Of a stretch of DNA of 14,383 bases, positions 5,912 through 12,478 are shown piece after piece; position 1 is the stretch's first letter; each line of letters begins with the position of its first letter. A model generated the notes under the pieces. The model searched no databases, was not told the DNA's origin, and worked only from the letters and a program-made list of their open reading frames with translations. The position numbers were made by a program, and so were the translations under genes. This DNA is from a candidate division NPL-UPA2 bacterium. GTDB lineage: Bacteria > Bacillota > UBA994. The stretch is from assembly GCA_018725205.1 (NCBI GenBank), contig QLUB01000038.1, positions 1 through 14,383 on the forward strand, written 5' to 3'.

Positions 5912-7385
5912 AAAGAATGTCGCTGAGAGCCGTCCCTAAGAGATCCCTCAGGTTCTCAATACGCCTCAGCACGCGCTCGCGCCCGATCACCTCGATGCTG
6001 GCAAACAGGGGAGGGGAGACTTTACTGCCGGTAACCGCCAGCCGCAGTGTCATAAAGTACACTTTTGTGCTTAACCCTAGTTCTCCCTGCAAGCTACGCA
6101 AGGCGCCTTCAATGTCTGCCTCGGTCCAGTTCACCTTTGATAACACTGACGCCACCGCAGAAAGCATGGCCCCGCCATCAACGCTCCCCAGCACAGCGCG
6201 CACTTCCTCCGGCACAGCCGCAGGCTCCTGGAAGAAAACAGCAGCCACAGCCGGTGCTTCGTCTAAGCGGACCATGCGCTCTTGAATCAAGGTCGTCATG
6301 CGCGTTAACCAATTTATGTCTACATCAGCGTCAGCAAGCCCGGCTTTGCGCAAAAAGGGCAAGATTCGCTTGGCCAAGTCTTCCGGTGCGAGTTTTCGTA
6401 TCCATTTAGCATTCAGCCAGTCAAACTTCTTAATGTCAAAGATGGCGTTGCTGGCAGTGCAGCGGGCAAAAGAGAACTTCTCCACCAGTTCGTCTAGGGT
6501 GTACATTTCTTCGTCGCTGTCGCCCGGGCTCCAGCCGAGGAAGGCCAGAAAGTTCACCATCGCCTCTGGCAAATACCCCATTTCAGCGTATTGCCCAATA
6601 AAGGTAGCTCCCTTGCGCTTGCTCAGCTTACTCTTGTCTTCATTGAGCATGGTGCTGAAATGGGCAAAAAACGGCGTAGGCCACCCTAGGGCCGCATAGA
6701 TTAGGAGCTGGGGAAAAGTGTTGACGATATGCTCTGCCGCCCGCGTCACATGAGTAATCTCCATCAGGTTGTCGTCAATGACTGTGGCGTAATTGTAGAC
6801 GGGAATTCCGTTTGACTTCATGATAATGAAATCGCCCATCAGCGAGGTGTCGGTTTCAATCCATCCGCGCACTAAGTCATCAAAGCCAATTACCTTACCC
6901 TTGACCTTGAGCCGGATTGTCGGGATGCGACCGGACGCAGAGAGTGCTTCCCTCGCCGATGCCGACAAGTCGCGACACTTGCCGCTGTAGCGGGGATCCT
7001 CTTTTGCAGCTGTCTGCAGAGCCCGCAGAGCCTCCAGTTCCTCTGCAGTACAGTAGCAGTAGTAGGCATGTCCTGCTGTCAGTAACTGCTCGGCATACTG
7101 CTGGTACAGCGCGAGCCGTTCACTTTGCCGATAGGGCGCATGCGGCCCCCCTTTGTCCGGACCCTCAGTCCAGTCAAGCCCAAGCCAGTGTAACCCGTGG
7201 TAGACGCCAGCCTCCGCGTGTGCCGTGTTCCTGGCTAGGTCGGTATCGTCAATGCGCATAATAAACGTCCCGCCGGTCTGCTTTACGAAAAGGTAGTCGT
7301 ATAGCGCGGTCCGCCCGGTTCCTACATGGACATCGCCTGTGGGACTCGGCGCAATGCGTATTCTTACGGGTTTGGTGTTGGTCAC
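5910..7385 (-). CDS. gltX: Glutamyl-tRNA synthetase
   Basis: A class I aminoacyl-tRNA synthetase of 491 residues, which charges tRNA-Glu (and perhaps tRNA-Gln) in the cytoplasm. The ATP-binding signature PSPTGDVHVGTGRTALYD contains the HIGH-like HVGT at 20-23, and KLSKRKG (253-259) is the KMSKS-type loop. A zinc-binding set Cys110-x-Cys112, Tyr133 and Cys137 has the spacing known from E. coli GluRS. The loop that normally reads RGEDH or similar is RAAEH (215-219), a small departure. The C-terminal helical anticodon-binding region ends in the usual TGSKVSPP element and a final helix. The frame is open up to 7436, but that start would lie upstream of the promoter's expected transcript start; GTG 7385 sits 9 nt after AAGGAGG and gives the family N-terminus. 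It is the first gene of the leftward transcript. Confidence 0.95.
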   Translation of the reverse strand: MTNTKPVRIRIAPSPTGDVHVGTGRTALYDYLFVKQTGGTFIMRIDDTDLARNTAHAEAGVYHGLHWLGLDWTEGPDKGGPHAPYRQSERLALYQQYAEQLLTAGHAYYCYCTAEELEALRALQTAAKEDPRYSGKCRDLSASAREALSASGRIPTIRLKVKGKVIGFDDLVRGWIETDTSLMGDFIIMKSNGIPVYNYATVIDDNLMEITHVTRAAEHIVNTFPQLLIYAALGWPTPFFAHFSTMLNEDKSKLSKRKGATFIGQYAEMGYLPEAMVNFLAFLGWSPGDSDEEMYTLDELVEKFSFARCTASNAIFDIKKFDWLNAKWIRKLAPEDLAKRILPFLRKAGLADADVDINWLTRMTTLIQERMVRLDEAPAVAAVFFQEPAAVPEEVRAVLGSVDGGAMLSAVASVLSKVNWTEADIEGALRSLQGELGLSTKVYFMTLRLAVTGSKVSPPLFASIEVIGRERVLRRIENLRDLLGTALSDIL

Positions 7386-7394
7386 AGCAGGCAC

Positions 7395-7401
7395 CCTCCT
7401 T
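7395..7401 (-). promoter_or_regulatory. Ribosome binding site deciding the gltX start
   Basis: Minus-strand AAGGAGG lies 9 nt before GTG 7385. The nearer in-frame GTG (7394) directly abuts it and is too close to be used. Confidence 0.75.
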
Positions 7402-7421
7402 ACTCTTCCGTCATTATGACC

Positions 7422-7450
7422 AATGTACAATTTCACTTCTTCAGTGTCAA
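7422..7450 (-). promoter_or_regulatory. Sigma-A type promoter of gltX
   Basis: On the minus strand a perfect -35 TTGACA (7450-7445) is followed after 17 nt by TACATT (7427-7422), four of six matches to the -10 consensus. The transcript should begin near 7415, giving a leader of only about 30 nt, too short for a T-box. It probably drives gltX and the receptor gene, and perhaps the regulator. Confidence 0.65.
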
Positions 7451-7547
7451 GACCGCGAGCAGACAGGCAGGACTTGGACTGACTGTGGCGAATGTAGGTG
7501 AAAGTTAGCTGCTAGTCGGGCAGCACTGAATAAAGAGGAGGATTTTA

Positions 7548-8816
7548 ATGCTGGCAAAAGTCTTAGAGTTAGTTCTCGCTAGTGCCGCAGGCGCGTTTGT
7601 AGATATTGGCGTGTTTGTGGGGGCAGTGCTCCTCTTGTTTGGGTATCTTAACTATAGGATGTCGGGTCGCTTTGTGGCGTCCATCACCAAGTCTAAACGG
7701 TGGCAGCCTGTGTTTGGAGCTTTGCTCGGGGTGACGCCGGGATGTGGCGGCACCATCTTCCTAATGCCGCTGTTCATCCGGGGCTCGGTATCGTTTGGCG
7801 CTGTCATAGCGGCACTGATAGCTACCACCGGTGACTCGTCGTTTGTGATGATCGCCGGCATCCCACGGCATTACGTCATCGTCAGTGCTATTGCCGTACT
7901 AGTCGGGATGATTACTGGTTACGTCATTGACGGCACGCAGATTGGTGCCAATCTGCGTGAGGCCTACGAGAAGAGGAAGCGCAGCAAGAGCGAACTTAAG
8001 AAGCGGCATAGCCAAGCTCGCCACACCGTGCGCGTCCCGCATGTCGGGCATGCAGAGGGTGACGAAATCGACTTGGCCCTGCACCACGTTGCACGCGGGC
8101 ATCAGGCCACAGATACTCTGGCCTATCGCATAACTCACCACGGGTATCTATGGTACTGGCTGTTGCTGGGCATAGGTTTGGTGCTAGGCGTGCTCGGTCT
8201 GTTGCAAGTCGACATTAACGCTTTGGCGGTGCCTAACCTTGGACTGATAGTCGGTGTGTCGGGCACTATCTTGTCTATTGTATGGATGCTGCTTGGCAGA
8301 AAGTTGTTAACTAGTGACACGCATGAGGAAACGGAGCAGAAGGTCACATCCCTGCGTGAAACACTTATTCACAACGCGCAAGAGACGGCGTTTGTCATCA
8401 CGTGGGTGTTTGTTGGCTTGTTAATGTATGAGCTGGCAGTGCTTGGACTCGGTCGCGGCGACTACGCCCAAGGGGAGCTGCTGATAGAGTCGACGCTTAG
8501 GACCGCAGGCATTGCCGCAGTTCTGATTGGCGCACTCGTCGGCATGATTCCCGGGTGTGGGCCGCAGATTATATTTGTTACCTTATTTATGCAAGGTCAT
8601 GTGCCCTTTGCGGCGCTGGTGGCAAACGCTATTTCTCAAGACGGTGACGCCATTCTGCCGCTGATTGCCCTCGACCGGCGTTCAGCTTGGCACGCAGTAG
8701 TCATTACCACTGTTCCCGCCGCTCTAATTGGACTTGTCGCTTACTGGCTGGAACTTAACACCGACATTTTTGCCGCTCTCGCCATTGCTTGGAACTGGCT
8801 CGTAACTTTGGTTTGA
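7548..8816 (+). CDS. Putative 10-TM heavy-metal/manganese exporter (ArsP_2-like)
   Basis: A 422-residue integral membrane protein built of two related halves. Each half has a GALLG- or GALVG-led PGCG motif (residues 64-67 and 335-338) followed by a hydrophobic helix, a turn and a TGDS or QDGD acidic motif (94-97 and 364-367), which indicates internal duplication. This layout fits the family called putative 10TM heavy-metal exporter or putative manganese transporter; I recognise it from motif style, not from a search. Between the halves, residues 140-198 form a polar, presumably cytoplasmic, stretch that is first Lys/Arg-rich and then holds nine histidines, a possible metal-binding loop. ATG 7548 follows AGAGGAGG with good spacing. 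It is divergent from gltX, and no clear promoter or known metal riboswitch was seen in the 97 nt between the gltX promoter and its start. The next gene follows after 35 nt. Confidence 0.75.
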   Translation: MLAKVLELVLASAAGAFVDIGVFVGAVLLLFGYLNYRMSGRFVASITKSKRWQPVFGALLGVTPGCGGTIFLMPLFIRGSVSFGAVIAALIATTGDSSFVMIAGIPRHYVIVSAIAVLVGMITGYVIDGTQIGANLREAYEKRKRSKSELKKRHSQARHTVRVPHVGHAEGDEIDLALHHVARGHQATDTLAYRITHHGYLWYWLLLGIGLVLGVLGLLQVDINALAVPNLGLIVGVSGTILSIVWMLLGRKLLTSDTHEETEQKVTSLRETLIHNAQETAFVITWVFVGLLMYELAVLGLGRGDYAQGELLIESTLRTAGIAAVLIGALVGMIPGCGPQIIFVTLFMQGHVPFAALVANAISQDGDAILPLIALDRRSAWHAVVITTVPAALIGLVAYWLELNTDIFAALAIAWNWLVTLV

Positions 8817-8851
8817 GGTCTTGCCCAAAAAACATAAAGTGAGGAATCTTG

Positions 8852-9673
8852 ATGAACATCCTAGAAGCGTTTGTCGCAGTCGCCCCGCACATTAAGCATC
8901 TGCTCGTGTCGGACATGGCCATCACCATAGTGGATTGCGAGCGCTATGTGCACTACGAGAAGGGCAAGAACCTTGATTACAAGATTGTGCCCGGGCAGGA
9001 GTTTAAGAAGGGTACGCTTGTGGACCTAGCGATGCGTGAAGGGGCGCGCAAAGCCGCGCGAGTAGGACCCGAGCTATTCGGGTTCCCATATGTCGGGATT
9101 GCGATCCCACTTTTGGAAGGAGACGAAATTATCGGCGCCGTCGCCTTCGCGGAAAACGTGGAACGGCAAGAATCCCTAGCGCGTGTTGCAAATGAGCTCT
9201 GGAACGGCATGCAGCACATCACCTCTACCACCGAGAAAATTGCCGGTGTGGCTGCTGAGCTTAATGGCATCGGTCAGCGGTTGCATGGGCTGACAGAGGA
9301 GTCCGCGTCAAACATTGGTGAAACAGATACCATCCTGCAGTTTATTAAGTCCGTAGCCGATCAGTCAAACTTGCTCGGCCTTAACGCAGCCATCGAGGCG
9401 GCACGGGCGGGGGAGCAAGGACGTGGGTTTGGCGTAGTTGCCGCCGAAATTCGCAAGCTCGCCAAGAGCAGTTCGCAATCCGTCACCAAAATTGAAGACA
9501 TCGTCAAGGGCATTCGCAGTTCGAGCGACGAGATTATGCGCGATGCAAGACTTATCGACACTGTCACTAAGCAGCAATCCGAGTCATTAGACGAGGTGGT
9601 GGCGGCAGTGCAGGAAATCGCTTCGTCGCTTGAAGAGCTAAAGAATCTCGCTGCCAAGCTGACGATATCATAG
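8852..9673 (+). CDS. Soluble methyl-accepting chemotaxis-type signalling protein
   Basis: This 273-residue protein has no transmembrane segment. Residues 1-115 form a compact alpha/beta sensor-like domain (a VDCERYVHYEKG strand region, KIVPGQEFKKGT, then FGFPYVGIAIPL and IIGAVAFAENVERQ), of the kind seen before short cytoplasmic MCP domains in clostridia; its ligand is unknown. Residues 116-273 are a shortened MCP signalling hairpin. The tip, SNLLGLNAAIEAARAGE followed by QGRGFGVVAAEIRKLA, is the conserved contact for CheA and CheW. The rest is coiled coil. A cytoplasmic receptor for the chemotaxis kinase, or for a chemosensory array with another output, is likely. ATG 8852 is 8 nt from GTGAGG (8838-8843) and is preferred to TTG 8849. 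It sits 35 nt after the exporter gene and 6 nt before folE, so a link to metal or folate status is possible but only inferred. Confidence 0.85.
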   Translation: MNILEAFVAVAPHIKHLLVSDMAITIVDCERYVHYEKGKNLDYKIVPGQEFKKGTLVDLAMREGARKAARVGPELFGFPYVGIAIPLLEGDEIIGAVAFAENVERQESLARVANELWNGMQHITSTTEKIAGVAAELNGIGQRLHGLTEESASNIGETDTILQFIKSVADQSNLLGLNAAIEAARAGEQGRGFGVVAAEIRKLAKSSSQSVTKIEDIVKGIRSSSDEIMRDARLIDTVTKQQSESLDEVVAAVQEIASSLEELKNLAAKLTIS

Positions 9674-9679
9674 CCCGGC

Positions 9680-10249
9680 ATGATTGACCACGCCAAGATT
9701 CAAGTAGCTGTGCGCATGATCCTCGAGGCGGTGGGGGAGGACCCAGACCGCGAAGGACTGCAGGAGACCCCGGCGCGTGTGGCCAAGATGTATGAAGAGG
9801 TGTTTTCTGGATTGCATGTGGACGCCGGAACGCATCTAGATAAGTGTTTTTACACCGAGCGCCATGACGAAATGGTGTTAGTGAAGGATATCAGCCTTTA
9901 TTCCATGTGCGAGCACCACCTGCTCCCGTTTTTTGGCAAGGCGCACGTAGCCTATATTCCTCACCCGAAGAAAATTTCAGGTATCAGCAAGTTGGCGCGC
10001 GTAGTGGAAACACTGTCGCGCAGACCGCAGCTACAGGAGCGTTTAACGACACAAATAGCAGACACCATTATGCACAAGCTAGAAGCTAAGGGAGCTTTAG
10101 TGGTGATTGAGGCCGAACATCTGTGTATGACTATACGCGGCGTCAAGAAACCTGGTTCTACAACGGTTACTTCCGCAGTGCGGGGTATTTTTCGTACCAA
10201 CCATATAACCCGCACCGAAGCGCTGGCACTAATCAAGGGAAAGCACTAA
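9680..10249 (+). CDS. folE: GTP cyclohydrolase I
   Basis: Converts GTP to 7,8-dihydroneopterin triphosphate and formate, the first step of pterin and folate synthesis, as a zinc-dependent homodecamer in the cytoplasm. The 189 residues match the short bacterial form (B. subtilis type). Zinc ligands are Cys77 and His80 in SMCEHHLLPFFGKAHVAYIP and Cys149 in EAEHLCMTIRG. Other family blocks are GEDPDREGLQETPARVAKMY, SKLARVVE, RPQLQERL and TVTSAVRGIF. The start ATG 9680 gives the usual N-terminus, but no Shine-Dalgarno site is visible; the stop of the chemotaxis-type gene is only 6 nt upstream, so initiation may depend on terminating ribosomes. The stop overlaps the folP start (TAATG). Confidence 0.96.
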   Translation: MIDHAKIQVAVRMILEAVGEDPDREGLQETPARVAKMYEEVFSGLHVDAGTHLDKCFYTERHDEMVLVKDISLYSMCEHHLLPFFGKAHVAYIPHPKKISGISKLARVVETLSRRPQLQERLTTQIADTIMHKLEAKGALVVIEAEHLCMTIRGVKKPGSTTVTSAVRGIFRTNHITRTEALALIKGKH

Positions 10250-11058
10250 TGGGTCGCCAGGGTTTAGAGGTCACACAACGCACCCTGATTATGGGAATAC
10301 TCAACATTACGCCTGATTCCTTTTCTGACGGAGGGGCTTATCTAGACCCCCGCCGCGCCGTAGAGCGCGCGTTAGCAATGGTGGAGGAAGGCGCGGATAT
10401 AATCGACATCGGCGGAGAGTCCACTCGGCCCGGGGCTACACCTGTCTCGGCGCAAGACGAGGCTAGGCGTGTCATCCCCGTAGTAAGAGCCGTATGCCGT
10501 GCCACCGCCACGCCCGTATCTATCGATACCTACAAGGCCGAGATTGCCCGCATGGCACTAGCAGAAGGAGCCGGTATGCTCAACGACGTGTGGGGAGGGC
10601 AAAGAGACCCGGAGATGCTTGCACTAGCTGCCGCAGCCAATGTCCCTCTCTGCCTAATGCACAATCGAGCAGAACCGCGCTACCATGACCTAATAGGAGA
10701 GATTAAGCTCGACCTCGGGGCCATGGTCAAGCAGGCCCTTAGCTTAGGAGTGCGCGAAGGAAACATCATACTTGACCCTGGCATCGGGTTTGGGAAGACA
10801 TGGAGGCAAAACCTCGTAGTGATGCAGCGTTTACGTGAAATTGTCGACATTGGCTTTCCTTTGCTAGTTGGCACTTCACGTAAGTCCATGATTGGCCAGG
10901 TACTCGGGCTGCCGGTAGACGAGCGACTAGAAGGAACTGCCGCCACGGTAGCCGTAAGTATCGCGCATGGAGCAAAGATCGTGCGCGTCCACGATGTTCG
11001 GGCAATGAAGCGCGTAGCGCGCATGACAGATGCCTTGGTGCAAGGAGGTGTTGACTAA
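10249..11058 (+). CDS. folP: Dihydropteroate synthase
   Basis: Joins p-aminobenzoate to 6-hydroxymethyl-7,8-dihydropterin diphosphate to form 7,8-dihydropteroate; this is the sulfonamide target. The 269-residue TIM barrel shows the full motif set: MGILNITPDSFSDGG (15-29, with Asn19 as the expected Mg ligand), DIGGESTRPGA (53-63), SIDTYKA (91-97), NDVWGG (112-117), LMHNR (136-140), DPGIGFGK (176-183), VGTSRKSM (207-214) and a final IVRVHDV. The frame is open upstream to 10123 inside folE, but ATG 10249 overlaps the folE stop as TAATG, has AAGGGA (10235-10240) 8 nt before it, and fits the family length. It ends in a second TAATG overlap with folB. Confidence 0.96.
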   Translation: MGRQGLEVTQRTLIMGILNITPDSFSDGGAYLDPRRAVERALAMVEEGADIIDIGGESTRPGATPVSAQDEARRVIPVVRAVCRATATPVSIDTYKAEIARMALAEGAGMLNDVWGGQRDPEMLALAAAANVPLCLMHNRAEPRYHDLIGEIKLDLGAMVKQALSLGVREGNIILDPGIGFGKTWRQNLVVMQRLREIVDIGFPLLVGTSRKSMIGQVLGLPVDERLEGTAATVAVSIAHGAKIVRVHDVRAMKRVARMTDALVQGGVD

Positions 11059-11435
11059 TGGCAGACAAGCTGCTACTTGCGAACATGTTGTTCTACGGCT
11101 ATCACGGCGCTTTACCTGAGGAAACAGTGCTCGGGCAGCGCTTTTCCGTTTCACTGGAGATAGAGTGTGATATGCGGCCTGCGGCAGATAACGACGACTT
11201 GGCGCTCGCGCTAAATTACGCCGCCGTCTGTAAAACTGTGCAGAGCATTATGGAAGGATCGCCCTGCAGGCTACTTGAGACCGTAGCTGAGAGAATTGCG
11301 GCGGCTGTATTAGCCTTCGGAGCTTTGTCGGTGCGTGTAACTGTTAAGAAACTGCATCCCCCCTTAGCCCTGTGCATGGACTTCGCAGGGGTAGAAATAG
11401 AAAGAAGGCAAGTCAGTGGCGCGCGCCTATCTTAG
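11058..11435 (+). CDS. folB: Dihydroneopterin aldolase
   Basis: Cleaves 7,8-dihydroneopterin to 6-hydroxymethyl-7,8-dihydropterin and glycolaldehyde. The 125-residue tunnelling-fold protein has YGYHGALPEE (13-22, including the conserved Glu22), LGQRF, NYAAV with Tyr54, LLETVAERIA containing the pterin-binding Glu74, and VTVKKLHPP with the expected catalytic Lys (97 or 98). ATG 11058 overlaps the folP stop and is preceded by AAGGAGG (11042-11048) at 9 nt. The 3' end overlaps folK by 20 nt. Confidence 0.94.
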   Translation: MADKLLLANMLFYGYHGALPEETVLGQRFSVSLEIECDMRPAADNDDLALALNYAAVCKTVQSIMEGSPCRLLETVAERIAAAVLAFGALSVRVTVKKLHPPLALCMDFAGVEIERRQVSGARLS

Positions 11436-11889
11436 CCTAGGAAGCAACCTAGGGGACAGGGAGCAAGCTCTGAGCGTAGCGATCAAAGCCCTAGAATGCA
11501 CAGTGGGGATCACCGTGCTTAGAGTGGCGGACACGCTTGAAACCAAGCCGGTTGGCTACACGGCACAGGGCAAATTCCTTAACACTGTTGTTGAGATAGA
11601 GACAGAGCTTAGTCCCCATCGCTTACTGCGCGCAGTGCAGGACATCGAACACGCGGCGGGGCGTGTGCGCAGCATCCGCTTTGGTCCGCGCACGCTGGAC
11701 ATCGACATACTGCTCTATGGCCAAGAGTGTATAATTGAGGACGATCTGGTCATTCCCCACCCCCGCATGTGCGAGCGCGAGTTTGTTTTGGTGCCACTTT
11801 CCCAAATCGCCCCCTTGGCCAGAGTGCCGCCCGCGGGTGACACCGTGCGCGATCTGTATGAACAACTTCTGAAACGCAAGCAGGTGTGA
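11416..11889 (+). CDS. folK: 6-hydroxymethyl-7,8-dihydropterin pyrophosphokinase (HPPK)
   Basis: Transfers diphosphate from ATP to 6-hydroxymethyl-dihydropterin, making the substrate for FolP. The 157-residue protein carries the N-terminal SLGSNLGDR, ETKPVGY followed by FLNTVVEI, and the signature RFGPRTLDIDILLYG with the two Mg-binding residues Asp95 and Asp97, then IPHPRMCEREFVLVPL. It starts with GTG 11416, preceded by AAGAAGG at 7 nt, inside the last codons of folB. Its stop TGA (11887-11889) lies 2 nt before the pabA start. Confidence 0.95.
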   Translation: MARAYLSLGSNLGDREQALSVAIKALECTVGITVLRVADTLETKPVGYTAQGKFLNTVVEIETELSPHRLLRAVQDIEHAAGRVRSIRFGPRTLDIDILLYGQECIIEDDLVIPHPRMCEREFVLVPLSQIAPLARVPPAGDTVRDLYEQLLKRKQV

Positions 11890-11891
11890 CC

Positions 11892-12464
11892 ATGCTCTTG
11901 ATGATTGACAACTACGACTCCTTTACCTACAACTTAGTGCAGTACTTTGGCGAACTCGGTGCAGACGTGCGGGTGTTTCGCCACCAAAGTATCACCTGTG
12001 AGCAGATAGCTAAACTCTGCCCGCAGCAGATTGTTATCTCCCCCGGCCCGTGCACGCCACGCGAGGCTGGCATTTCGCTCGCGGTAATCAGCCGTTTTGC
12101 CGGCCACATACCCATACTTGGCATTTGTCTCGGGCACCAGTGCTTGGGCCAGGCTTTTGGCGGGCGGATCGTTAGGGCGAGCGTCCCGGTCCACGGTAAG
12201 AACTCGGATGTCTTCCACGCGAATGTGGGCGTATTCGCGGGAGTGCCTTCACCTTTTTCGGCCACGCGTTATCACTCGCTTGTCGTAGAGCGCGCGAGCT
12301 TGCCTGCGTCCCTCGCAGTGACCGCCGAGACCGCCTGCGGAGAGATTATGGGACTCCGCCATATCAGCATCCCCTACCTCGAGGGGGTGCAGTTTCACCC
12401 TGAGGCCATTTTGACGGAACACGGCAGAACCATTCTCGCAAACTTTCTTAGCTACAGTGTTTAG
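11892..12464 (+). CDS. pabA: Aminodeoxychorismate/anthranilate synthase glutamine amidotransferase subunit
   Basis: A class I glutamine amidotransferase of 190 residues that supplies ammonia to PabB. The catalytic triad is complete: Cys79 in GICLGHQ, and His169 and Glu171 in VQFHPEA. The N-terminal LMIDNYDSFTYNLVQYF and PGPCTPREAG are typical of PabA/TrpG. ATG 11892 is preferred to the in-frame GTG at 11886 because it gives the standard N-terminus and leaves AGGTG (11882-11886) as a ribosome site. The protein may also serve TrpE if no separate trpG exists, as in B. subtilis. pabB follows after 14 nt. Confidence 0.94.
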   Translation: MLLMIDNYDSFTYNLVQYFGELGADVRVFRHQSITCEQIAKLCPQQIVISPGPCTPREAGISLAVISRFAGHIPILGICLGHQCLGQAFGGRIVRASVPVHGKNSDVFHANVGVFAGVPSPFSATRYHSLVVERASLPASLAVTAETACGEIMGLRHISIPYLEGVQFHPEAILTEHGRTILANFLSYSV

Positions 12465-12478
12465 GGGGGCGCGTCAGG

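Noticed and set aside
7386..7421. T-box or other riboswitch leader before gltX
   Set aside because: The promoter places the transcript start near 7415, leaving about 30 nt before GTG 7385, too short for a T-box.
7326..7508. Small + strand frame across the gltX start and promoter
   Set aside because: It overlaps the gltX N-terminus and promoter on the other strand, has no ribosome site and shows no recognisable motif.
7451..7547. Manganese (yybP-ykoY type) riboswitch or operator before the exporter gene; GCTGC/GCAGC inverted repeat at 7508-7524
   Set aside because: No yybP-ykoY conserved core is recognisable, and a 5-bp repeat with a 7-nt loop is expected by chance.
10123..10248. In-frame upstream extension of folP
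   Set aside because: It lies wholly inside folE in another frame; ATG 10249 has a ribosome site and matches family length.
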